27,731 nt of DNA. Source: Gaiellasilicea sp045403015. GTDB lineage: Bacteria; Actinomycetota; Thermoleophilia; Gaiellales; Gaiellaceae. The position numbers and the translations under genes are program-made. The notes below the pieces were generated by a model. The model searched no databases, was not told where the DNA came from, and was given only the letters and a program-made list of their open reading frames with translations. Below, in pieces: positions 7,390 to 15,109 of the stretch (position 1 is its first letter; each line of letters begins with the position of its first letter). The DNA is taken from NCBI GenBank assembly GCA_045403015.1, contig JAXIPI010000024.1:1-27731 (forward strand), in the 5' to 3' direction.

Positions 7390-9080
7390 ACCCCATCACC
7401 TTTGAGGTGATCCGGAACGCGCTCGTTGCGGCGACCGACGAGATGGCGCTCGCGCTGAAGCGGAGCGCGTACTCGACGAACATCAAGACGCGCTCCGACT
7501 TCTCGTGCGCGTTCTTCGACGCGCGGCTGCGCTCGGTTGCCCAGGGGTTCGCGCAGCCTGTCCATCTCGGCTCGATGGCCGAGCAGGTGCCGCAGGCGGT
7601 GCGCAAGTACGGCGCCGAGAACCTCGCTGCCGGCGACGTGCTCGTCACGAACGACCCGCACCCGAGCGGCGTTCACCTGAACGACGTCAGCCTGATCTCG
7701 CCCGTCCATCACGAAGGGGAGCTGATCGGTTACGTCGCGAACCTGGCGCACCACGTCGATGTCGGCGGCGGCGCACCGGCCTCGATCGGCGCGTTCAAGG
7801 AAGTCTTCCAGGAGGGCGTGATCATCCCGCCGGTCAAGCTGGTCGAGGGCGGCGCGATCGTGAAGGACGTCTTCAAGCTCGTCCTGGCCCAGATCCGCTC
7901 GAAGCACGAGACCGCAGGCGACTTCCGCGCCCAGATGGCGGCGAACGCCACCGGCGTGCGGCGCGTGCTCGCTCTCGTCGAGCGCCACGGGCGCGACACG
8001 ATCCTGGCGACGATGGAGGAGCTGCTCGAGTACACCGAGCGGCGTACGCGGGCCGAGCTCGCCGCGCTCCCGCACGGTGTCTACGAGGCCGAGGGCTCCG
8101 TCGACACCGACGGCTACACCGACGAAACGGTCCGCCTGCAGGTGCGCGTCGAGATCGATGCCGACGGCGCCCGCTTCGACACGACCGGCTCCGACCCCCA
8201 GCGGCGTGCCCCGGTCAACTCGACCTACGCGATGTCCTTCTCGGCGTGCGCTTACGCCCTCAAATGCCTGATCGACCCGGACCTGCCGGTCAACGACGGC
8301 TTCTACCGCCTCGTCAGCCTGAACGCTCCCCAGGGGACGGTCACGAACTGCAGCTGGCCCGGCCCGGTCGTCGGCGGCTGGGAGACGCACGCGCGCCTGA
8401 TCGAGGTGATCGTCCGCGCGCTGATCCCGGCCTTCCCCGAACGGCTCCCAGCGGGCACGAAGGGGATGATGTGCCAGGCCGGCTTCGGCTCCCTCGACGT
8501 CGCGGCCGGAAAGTACTCGTGCTTCTACGACACGTTCGCGGGCGGCTACGGCGGCCGGTATGCGAGTGACGGCCCCGACGCCGTCCAATCGCACAGCCAG
8601 AACACCGAGAACGCGCCGATCGAGGAGACGGAGCTCAACTACCCGGTGCGCATCAACGGCCTCTCGCTCGTGGAGGACTCAGAGGGGCCTGGTCGCTTCC
8701 GGGGTGGGCTCGGGCTGCGCAAGGACTATCTCTTCGACCTCCACACCACCTTCACCGTCCTCGCCGACCGCGACAAGGTCGGTCCGTGGGGAGCGTTCGG
8801 TGGCCACACGGGGCGGATCGCCGAGTACGTGCACCTCCGCGACGGCGTCGAGACGAGGCTGATCTCGAAGACGACGCTCGACCTCGTGCCCGGTGACGTG
8901 ATCAGCGTCCGCACCTGCGGTGGCGGCGGCTACGGGCCGCCCGAAGAGCGCGACCCGGAACGGGTGCTGCGCGACGTGCTCGAGGAGAAGGTCAGCGCCG
9001 AGCGCGCGCGCGCGGTGTACCGCGTCGCGATCGCCGACCGTCAGCTCGACGAGGACGCGACCGAGGCGCTGCGCTCGTGA
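7380..9080 (+). CDS. Hydantoinase B/oxoprolinase subunit (HyuB-like), copy 3
   Basis: This 566-residue HyuB-type subunit starts at GTG 7380, with GAGAGG a few bases upstream, inside the last codons of hyuB2. The sequence VDPITFEVIRNALVAATDEM and the segments NDPHPSGVHLND, AHHVDVGGGAP, SDPQRRAPVNSTYA and RTCGGGGYGPP show the family. It closely matches hyuB2 throughout but has a longer C-terminal tail of about 17 residues after AVYR. Its stop overlaps the hyuA2 start (GTGA), so it is the likely direct partner of HyuA2 in an ATP-dependent hydrolase or carboxylase. Confidence 0.93.
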   Translation: MAVDPITFEVIRNALVAATDEMALALKRSAYSTNIKTRSDFSCAFFDARLRSVAQGFAQPVHLGSMAEQVPQAVRKYGAENLAAGDVLVTNDPHPSGVHLNDVSLISPVHHEGELIGYVANLAHHVDVGGGAPASIGAFKEVFQEGVIIPPVKLVEGGAIVKDVFKLVLAQIRSKHETAGDFRAQMAANATGVRRVLALVERHGRDTILATMEELLEYTERRTRAELAALPHGVYEAEGSVDTDGYTDETVRLQVRVEIDADGARFDTTGSDPQRRAPVNSTYAMSFSACAYALKCLIDPDLPVNDGFYRLVSLNAPQGTVTNCSWPGPVVGGWETHARLIEVIVRALIPAFPERLPAGTKGMMCQAGFGSLDVAAGKYSCFYDTFAGGYGGRYASDGPDAVQSHSQNTENAPIEETELNYPVRINGLSLVEDSEGPGRFRGGLGLRKDYLFDLHTTFTVLADRDKVGPWGAFGGHTGRIAEYVHLRDGVETRLISKTTLDLVPGDVISVRTCGGGGYGPPEERDPERVLRDVLEEKVSAERARAVYRVAIADRQLDEDATEALRS

Positions 9081-11140
9081 GCGTCAGAGTCGCGGTCGAC
9101 ATCGGCGGCACCTTCACGGACGCGACGCTGATCGACGAGGAGTCGGGCGCGGTCTCGATCGCCAAGGTGCTGACGACACCAGCCGATCCCTCCGAGGGCT
9201 TCATGCAGGCCGTCGACCGCGCACTCGCGAACGGCAAGGTCACCGCGGGACAGGTTGGGTTCGTCGTCCACGCGACGACGGTGGCAACGAACGCGATCAT
9301 CGAGGGCAGGATCGCGCGTGGCGGCTTCGTCACCACCGAGGGCTTCCGCGACCTGCTGGAGATCGCCCGTCAGGTGCGCCCCTCGCTCTACGACACGCAG
9401 TTCGAGAAGGCGAAGCCGCTCGTCCCGCGCGACCGGGCGGTGACCGTCGCCGAGCGGCTCGGGCCGGCCGGCGAGGTGCTGCGGCCGCTGGAGGACGACT
9501 CCGTGCGTGCGGCCGCCGCAATCCTGCGGCGCGAGGAGGTCGAGTCGGTCGCGGTCTGCCTCCTGCACGCCTACGTCAACCCGGAGCACGAGCAGCGCGT
9601 CGGCGCGATCCTCGCCGAGGAGCTGCCCGGCGTACCCGTTTCCCTTTCTGCCGAGGTGGCGCCCGAGTTCCGCGAGTACCTACGCGCCTCGACGACCGTG
9701 ATCAACGCGGTCATCCGCCCGGTCGTCGAGCGCTACCTGGAGCGGATCGAGAGCCGCCTCGCCGACGCGGGCGTCCAGGCGAAGCTGCTCGTGATGCAGT
9801 CGAGCGGCGGGGTCTTCAGCTCCGAGGCGGCGCGGACGCGGCCCGTGTTCATGGTCGAGTCCGGCCCCGCCGCCGGGGTGATCGCCTCCTCCTACCTCGG
9901 GGAGACGCTCGGCCGAAAGGACATCCTCTCCTTCGACATGGGCGGCACGACCGCCAAGGTCGGGCTGATCCAGGGTGGGCAGCCGTCGGTGACCAAGGAC
10001 TACAACGTCGGCGGCCACGCAGGCGCCGGGATCGGCGGCATGTCGCTCTCCGGCTACCCGGTGCGGACGCCGGTCGTCGACCTCGTCGAGATCGGCGCAG
10101 GCGGCGGCTCGATCGCCTGGGTCGACTCGGGCGGCCTGCTGCGCGTCGGGCCGCAGAGCGCGGGCGCCGACCCAGGCCCGGTCTGCTACCGGCGCGGCGG
10201 CACGGAGCCCACGGTGACGGACGCGAACGTCGTCCTCGGCCGCTTGAACCCGAGCTACTTCCTCGGCGGCGAGATCGGCCTCGACGTCGAGGGCGCCCGG
10301 CGGGCGATCGAGGAGCGCTGCGCGAAGCCGCTCGGCCTCGACCTCACCGAGGCGGCGAACGGAATCGTCGAGATCGCGAACGCAGCGATGGTCAACGCGC
10401 TCCACCTGATCTCCGTCCAACGCGGGTACGACCCGCGCGACTTCACGCTCTTCGGCTTCGGCGGCGCCGGCCCCGTGCACGCGAACGCGCTCGCCCGCGA
10501 CGCCGAGATGCCGACCCTGCTCATCCCCCGCAGCCCCGGGATCTTCTCGGCCACCGGCCTTCTCACCACCGACCTGAAGCGCGACGCCGCGGTGACGCTG
10601 ATGCAGCGGCTCGACGACCTGGACGCCAAAGAGGTCGAGACGACCTTCGCCGAGCTCGAGGAGGCCGGCCGGGCCGAGCTGGCCGCGGAGGGCCTCGCGC
10701 CCGAAGCGATGAGCTTCGTCCGCAGGATCGACCTCCGCTACATCGGCCAGAGCTTCGAGCTCACCATCCCTGCGGGAAAAGACCTCCTCGAGCGGTTCCA
10801 CGCCGAGCACGACCGCACCTACGGGTTCAGCGCGCCGGAGGAGCCGGTCGAGGTCGTGAGCCTGCGGCTGACGAGCGTCGGCGCGATCGCGAAGCCGCCG
10901 CCGCGGCCGCTCGAGGCCGGCGGAAACGTCGAGCCGAAGGAGCACCGGCCCGTGTACTTCGCCGAATCGAGCGGTTACGTCGACTGTCCGATCTACGACC
11001 GCTACGCCCTTCCGGCCGGCGCGAGCCTCACAGGCCCGGCGATCGTCGAGGAGTTCGATTCCACCACCGTGGTCCATCCAGGCTACGCCGCGCTCGTTGA
11101 CGAGGCCGGCAACCTGCTGATCGAGAGAGGAGCCGCGTGA
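9077..11140 (+). CDS. Hydantoinase/oxoprolinase subunit A (HyuA-like), copy 2
   Basis: This 687-residue HyuA-type subunit starts at GTG 9077, overlapping the hyuB3 stop by GTGA. It has AVDIGGTFTDATL at the N-terminus, VHATTVATNAIIEGR, SFDMGGTTAKVGL, GAGGGSIAWVD, SAGADPGPVCYRRGG and the C-terminal AIVEEFDSTTVV. These are the nucleotide-binding and family signatures seen in copy 1. Gene order is reversed relative to the first pair (B-B-A instead of A-B), which suggests that two separately acquired modules were joined. It is presumably the ATP-using subunit for HyuB3 and perhaps HyuB2. Confidence 0.94.
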   Translation: MSVRVAVDIGGTFTDATLIDEESGAVSIAKVLTTPADPSEGFMQAVDRALANGKVTAGQVGFVVHATTVATNAIIEGRIARGGFVTTEGFRDLLEIARQVRPSLYDTQFEKAKPLVPRDRAVTVAERLGPAGEVLRPLEDDSVRAAAAILRREEVESVAVCLLHAYVNPEHEQRVGAILAEELPGVPVSLSAEVAPEFREYLRASTTVINAVIRPVVERYLERIESRLADAGVQAKLLVMQSSGGVFSSEAARTRPVFMVESGPAAGVIASSYLGETLGRKDILSFDMGGTTAKVGLIQGGQPSVTKDYNVGGHAGAGIGGMSLSGYPVRTPVVDLVEIGAGGGSIAWVDSGGLLRVGPQSAGADPGPVCYRRGGTEPTVTDANVVLGRLNPSYFLGGEIGLDVEGARRAIEERCAKPLGLDLTEAANGIVEIANAAMVNALHLISVQRGYDPRDFTLFGFGGAGPVHANALARDAEMPTLLIPRSPGIFSATGLLTTDLKRDAAVTLMQRLDDLDAKEVETTFAELEEAGRAELAAEGLAPEAMSFVRRIDLRYIGQSFELTIPAGKDLLERFHAEHDRTYGFSAPEEPVEVVSLRLTSVGAIAKPPPRPLEAGGNVEPKEHRPVYFAESSGYVDCPIYDRYALPAGASLTGPAIVEEFDSTTVVHPGYAALVDEAGNLLIERGAA

Positions 11141-13014
11141 CCGGATTCGGAGTGGCACTGGCGAAGGACGTGATGGTGCCGATGCGGGACGGGATCCGCC
11201 TGGCGACGGACGTCTACCGCCCCGCACGCGACGGGGAGCTCGTCGAAGGGCGCTACCCGACGATCCTCTGCCGGACGCCCTACGACAAGACCGACAAGCG
11301 CTACAGCGAGATCGCCGACTTCTTCGTCCCGCACGGCTACAGCGTCTGCCTGCAGGACTGCCGCGACCGCTACAGCTCCGAGGGCACGCGCGAGTACTTC
11401 CACGCCGCGACACCGCACGAGGGCGAGGACGGCTATGACACCGTCGAGTGGATCGCCGAGCAGCGCTGGTCGACCGGCCGCGTCGGCACGGTTGGCTCCT
11501 CGTTCGCCGCGATCACGCAGGTGCGGATGGCGCTCGAGCGGCCGCCGCACCTGACCGCGATCTGGCCCGACGTCGTGCCGACGAACAGCTTCCAGCACCA
11601 GTCGCGCGAGGGCGGTGCGATGCAGCTGCACATGTTCTGGGCGCTCTTCATCCACGCGCAAGACGCCCAGGACATCGCCGACGACCCGGAGAAGCAGGCG
11701 GACGTCTGGGCCGACCTGACCCGGCTGCGCGAGCTCTTCTGGGAGACGCCGTACCGCGCCGGCCAGACCTCGTTGCGCCACGTGCCGGCGCTGGAGAAGT
11801 GCCTGCTCGACTACTACACGCGCGGCAGCTACGACGAGCTCTGGTCGCGCAAGGAGTACGACTACACCGCCTACTGGGACGAGCACGCCGACATCCCGGG
11901 CACGTACTCGACCGGCTGGTACGACGCCTTCCCGCACGCCGACAGTGAGTACTTCGCGGCGATGGCGGCCAAGAACACGACGCCGCAGCGGCTGGTGATC
12001 GGGCCGTGGAGCCACGTCGGCATGCGCGGCGACGCGACCTACACGCACGACGTCGACTTCGGCCAGGACTCGGCCTGGGGCGTCCAGCGCTACGTCGCCG
12101 AGCAGCTCGCGTTCTTCGACCGCTGGCTGAAAGACGGGGACGCGCCCGCGGACGAAGCACCGGTGCGGATATTCGTCATGGGCGGCGGCTCGGGCCGGAA
12201 GACCGCGCTCGGGAAGCTCGACCACGGCGGCCGCTGGCGCGAGGAGCACGAGTGGCCGCTCGCGCGGGCACAGGAGACCGTCTACGACCTGCGCGCGGAC
12301 GGCTCGCTGTCGCTCGACGCGCCCGCTGGCGATGAAGAGCCGCGCAGCTATGTCTACGACCCGGCGCATCCCGTTCCGACGATCGGCGGGCTCTACTGCT
12401 CGATCGGCGAGCTGCCGGCCGAAGGCGCTGGAATGGAGCCGGCGTGGTCGCGCTTCCTCAGCCCGGTGCTGCGGCTGCGGAACATCCTCACGCCGGGGCC
12501 GATGGATCAGAAGGAGACGCCGGAGATCTTCGCCGCGCGCGAGCCGTATCCGCGGCTGTCGGAGCGCGCCGACGTGCTCGTCTACGAGACGGAGCCGCTG
12601 GCAGAGCCGGTCGAGGTGACCGGGCGCGCGCGGGTGCACTTGTGGGTCTCGTCGAGCGCGGTCGACACCGACTTCACGGCAAAGCTCGTGGACGTCCACC
12701 CGCCCAACGAGGACTATCCGGACGGCTACGACATGCTGATCAACGACTCGCTCATCCGCTGCCGCTACCGAGAGGGGTTCGAGAAGGAGGTCTTCATGGA
12801 GCCGGGCGAGGTCGTCGAGGTCACGATCGAGCTGCCGCCGACGAGCAACCTCTTCGACCGCGGCCACCGGATCCGGCTCGACGTGTCGTCCTCGAACTTC
12901 CCGCGGCTCGACCTGAACCCGAACACCGGCGAGCCGATCGGGCGACACACGCACCAGATCGTCGCCGAGCAGGCGGTGCACGGCGGCACGCTGACGCTGC
13001 CCGTCATCCCGTGA
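11137..13014 (+). CDS. CocE/NonD family serine hydrolase (peptidase S15 type)
   Basis: This 625-residue alpha/beta hydrolase is of the X-Pro dipeptidyl-peptidase/cocaine esterase family. The catalytic triad can be read: nucleophile Ser122 in GSSFAA, Asp263 in GWYDAF and His293 in GPWSHVG. The Tyr of RTPYDK probably forms the oxyanion hole. The nucleophile elbow is unusual: the common GxSYxG is GSSFAA here, with Ala in the last Gly position. The C-terminal third (from about residue 480, ADVLVYETEPL) is the jelly-roll domain of this family. No signal peptide is visible, so it is probably cytoplasmic. It overlaps hyuA2 (GTGA) and the next gene (GTGA), and likely cleaves an ester or amide product or precursor of the Hyu pathway. 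Confidence 0.92.
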   Translation: MTGFGVALAKDVMVPMRDGIRLATDVYRPARDGELVEGRYPTILCRTPYDKTDKRYSEIADFFVPHGYSVCLQDCRDRYSSEGTREYFHAATPHEGEDGYDTVEWIAEQRWSTGRVGTVGSSFAAITQVRMALERPPHLTAIWPDVVPTNSFQHQSREGGAMQLHMFWALFIHAQDAQDIADDPEKQADVWADLTRLRELFWETPYRAGQTSLRHVPALEKCLLDYYTRGSYDELWSRKEYDYTAYWDEHADIPGTYSTGWYDAFPHADSEYFAAMAAKNTTPQRLVIGPWSHVGMRGDATYTHDVDFGQDSAWGVQRYVAEQLAFFDRWLKDGDAPADEAPVRIFVMGGGSGRKTALGKLDHGGRWREEHEWPLARAQETVYDLRADGSLSLDAPAGDEEPRSYVYDPAHPVPTIGGLYCSIGELPAEGAGMEPAWSRFLSPVLRLRNILTPGPMDQKETPEIFAAREPYPRLSERADVLVYETEPLAEPVEVTGRARVHLWVSSSAVDTDFTAKLVDVHPPNEDYPDGYDMLINDSLIRCRYREGFEKEVFMEPGEVVEVTIELPPTSNLFDRGHRIRLDVSSSNFPRLDLNPNTGEPIGRHTHQIVAEQAVHGGTLTLPVIP

Positions 13015-14162
13015 TCGACTGGGTGTCGATCCCGGCCGGGCCGTTCCCGATGGGGATCGACCCCGCCGTCGCTTACCCGCCGGACGAGGACGAGACGCCG
13101 CGGCGGATCGTCCGGGTCGAGGGCTTCCGGGTCAGCCGTGTGCCTGTCACCGGCGACGACGGTCTGCCGGTGACGTACGTCTCGCGCGCCGAAGCGGAGG
13201 CGTTCTGCGCCGCGAACGGCGCGCGGCTGCCGACCGAGATCGAGTGGGAAGCAGCCGCCCGCGGCGGCGACGACCGCCTGTGGCCGTGGGGCGACGAGCT
13301 CCCCGACACGACGCGCGCCACCTTCGGGCAGGGCATCGGCGGTCCGTCGCCGGTCGGGTTGCATCCGGCCGGCGCTGCGCCCTGCGGAGCGCTGGACATG
13401 GCGGGCAACGTCTTCGAGTGGACGGCCGACGGCGCGGCGCGCGGCGGCTCGTATCTGAGCGGGCCTGATGAGCTGCGCTGCTCGGCGCGCTACCCGGTGC
13501 ATCCGGCGGCGCGCGATCCGTACGTCGGCTTCCGCGTCGTGGCGGTCGAGCCTAGGCAGAGCTTCGACTGGGTCGAGGTGCTGACCGGGGACTACGTGAT
13601 CGGCCGTGACCGAGGCGAGACACGGCAGCGTGTCGTCGACGTGGTGGCGTTCGAGCTCGCGCGGACCCCCGTCACGAACGCGCAGTACGAGCGCTTCGTC
13701 GCGGACGAGGGCGCAACGGTTCCTCCCCACTGGCCCGCCCCACCCGACCACCCGGTCACGTTCGTCGACTGGGACGAGGCGTCCGGCTTCTGCGTCTGGG
13801 CGGGCGCGCGGCTGCCGACCGAGACCGAATGGGAGAAGGCGGCCCGCGGCACGAACGCGCGAACCTACCCGTGGGGCGACGAGGAGGACGAGCGCCTCGC
13901 CGCGGTCGGGGCCGGGATCAAGCACGGCTCGACGTCGCCGGTCGGGTCGCACCCAGACGGCGCGAGCCCGTACGGTCTGCTGGACCTGGCCGGAAACGTC
14001 TGGGAATGGACGTCGACGGAGTACCCGCCGGGCGAGCGCGTGCTCCGTGGCGGCTCGTTCGCGAGTCCGGGCCTCGCCTGGGCGCGCTGCACGATGCGTA
14101 GTCACAGCCGCCCGAGCCGGCGCCAGGCACACATCGGCTTCCGCGTCGCGAGAGCCGCCTAA
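13011..14162 (+). CDS. Tandem FGE-sulfatase (SUMF1) domain protein
   Basis: This 383-residue protein is made of two copies of the formylglycine-generating-enzyme fold. Copy 1 (about 1-182) starts WVSIPAGPFPMG and contains ARLPTEIEWEAAARGG, DMAGNVFEWT and VGFRVV. Copy 2 (about 185-383) contains RTPVTNAQYERF, ARLPTETEWEKAARG, DLAGNVWEWT, LRGGSF and IGFRVA. Copy 1 is shortened where copy 2 has the PVTNAQYERF block. True FGEs have a Cys pair near the GGS segment; here each copy has only one Cys in that area (LRCSAR and ARCTMR). Sulfatase activation is therefore unlikely; binding or another oxidative role is possible. GTG 13011 overlaps the cocE-like stop, making this the last gene of the operon. 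Its stop overlaps the convergent glycine-rich gene by three to four bases. Confidence 0.88.
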   Translation: MIDWVSIPAGPFPMGIDPAVAYPPDEDETPRRIVRVEGFRVSRVPVTGDDGLPVTYVSRAEAEAFCAANGARLPTEIEWEAAARGGDDRLWPWGDELPDTTRATFGQGIGGPSPVGLHPAGAAPCGALDMAGNVFEWTADGAARGGSYLSGPDELRCSARYPVHPAARDPYVGFRVVAVEPRQSFDWVEVLTGDYVIGRDRGETRQRVVDVVAFELARTPVTNAQYERFVADEGATVPPHWPAPPDHPVTFVDWDEASGFCVWAGARLPTETEWEKAARGTNARTYPWGDEEDERLAAVGAGIKHGSTSPVGSHPDGASPYGLLDLAGNVWEWTSTEYPPGERVLRGGSFASPGLAWARCTMRSHSRPSRRQAHIGFRVARAA

Positions 14163-15028
14163 CAGAGAGACTCGGAGTCGTAGCTGATCCTCGCTCGCCC
14201 GACGCCGGCGCCGACACCGGGCCGGAAGATCGTCCCTGCGGGGCCAAAGCTCGACCCGCCGCCGCCGTGGCCGCCGCTGAATGAGCGACTGGAACCGCCT
14301 CCACCGCCGCCGTAGAGCCCCCCTCCACCGCCGCCGCCACCGCTGGTGCCACCGACCGCGCCCTTGCCGCCGACTCCGAGAGAGCCGGCCGTGGAGGTGA
14401 CCGAGAGATCGGATGCGTTCCGGCCGGGAGCGCCGCCCGTGGTGTCCATCCCGCCCTGTCCGCCGGTCGCCGGGTTTCCGGTGCCGAGCGCGGCGAAGCC
14501 GTCGCGCCCCGCCGGATCGCCTCCGTTACCCCCACCGGTACCGATCGCCCCGCCGATCGCGCCGCCGGCGCCACCAGATCCGCCCGCACCGACGATGATT
14601 CGGTGAGCGAGGCCGTCGCCGCCTCGACGGACGTCCGTTGCTCCGCCTCCGCCGGAGCCGGCTCTCCCCCGGCGTTCCAGCGTTCGTCCGCCGGCGCCGC
14701 CGCCGTTCCAGCCGCCGGCTCCCGGTGTCGCCCCCATGGCTTCGCCTCCCCAGCCGCCCACGCGCACTCGCAGGGTCTCGCCCGGTGTGACCGTGAAATC
14801 GACGATGGCCCGAGCCCCCGCACCGGGTGTTCCGGACGTCCCCGCCCGGCCGCCAGCAGCGCCGACGACTTCGATGCGAACCTCTCAGACACTCGCAGCA
14901 ACGACGTAGTCCTGAGGCAGGCCAGTGAACTCGAACTGAGTCCCGATGCGAGAGCTTGATCCGTCCACCAGCCAGGCGACGGCGATGACGATCGCTCCGA
15001 TCGCGAGATAGGGCGGACGATGAGTCAT
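14159..15028 (-). pseudogene. Secreted glycine-rich protein, split by an in-frame TGA
   Basis: One reading frame on the minus strand runs from ATG 15028 to TAG 14159-14161 with a single TGA at 14885-14887. The first part (47 residues, MTHRPPYLAIGAIVIAVAWL) is a hydrophobic export or anchor segment, then FEFTGLPQDYVVAASV. Directly after the TGA the frame continues EVRIEVVGAAGG, DFTVTPGETLRVRVGG, GGGATDVRR and RIIVGAGG, then long glycine tracts. This is the bacterial Gly_rich (PF12810-like) beta-sandwich layout, and FEFTG...VVAASV-x-EVRIEVVGAAGG is one continuous domain start. The gene is therefore broken by one base change, unless the stop is a sequencing error or is read through. An internal GTG at 14767 could start only a domain lacking its first strands and its signal. 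It is divergent from the AfsR-type regulator. Confidence 0.75.
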
Positions 15029-15109
15029 ACCGCCGACATTCGGCGCTGCAGGTCTAGGGGTGGTAGAGCGCCGGTGCAGCGAACTGTTAGGCTCGTGCCG
15101 ATCGTTGCT

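Noticed and set aside
9680..11413. Long minus-strand open frame opposite hyuA2
   Set aside because: Same antisense composition effect; the plus strand carries all HyuA motifs.
14346..14606. Plus-strand proline-rich frame
   Set aside because: It is the complement of glycine-coding tracts in the minus-strand gene.
13918..14901. Minus-strand frame of about 327 codons across the glycine-rich gene
   Set aside because: Ser/Arg/Ala-rich with no recognisable domain; the overlapping frame with the Gly_rich motifs is the real one.
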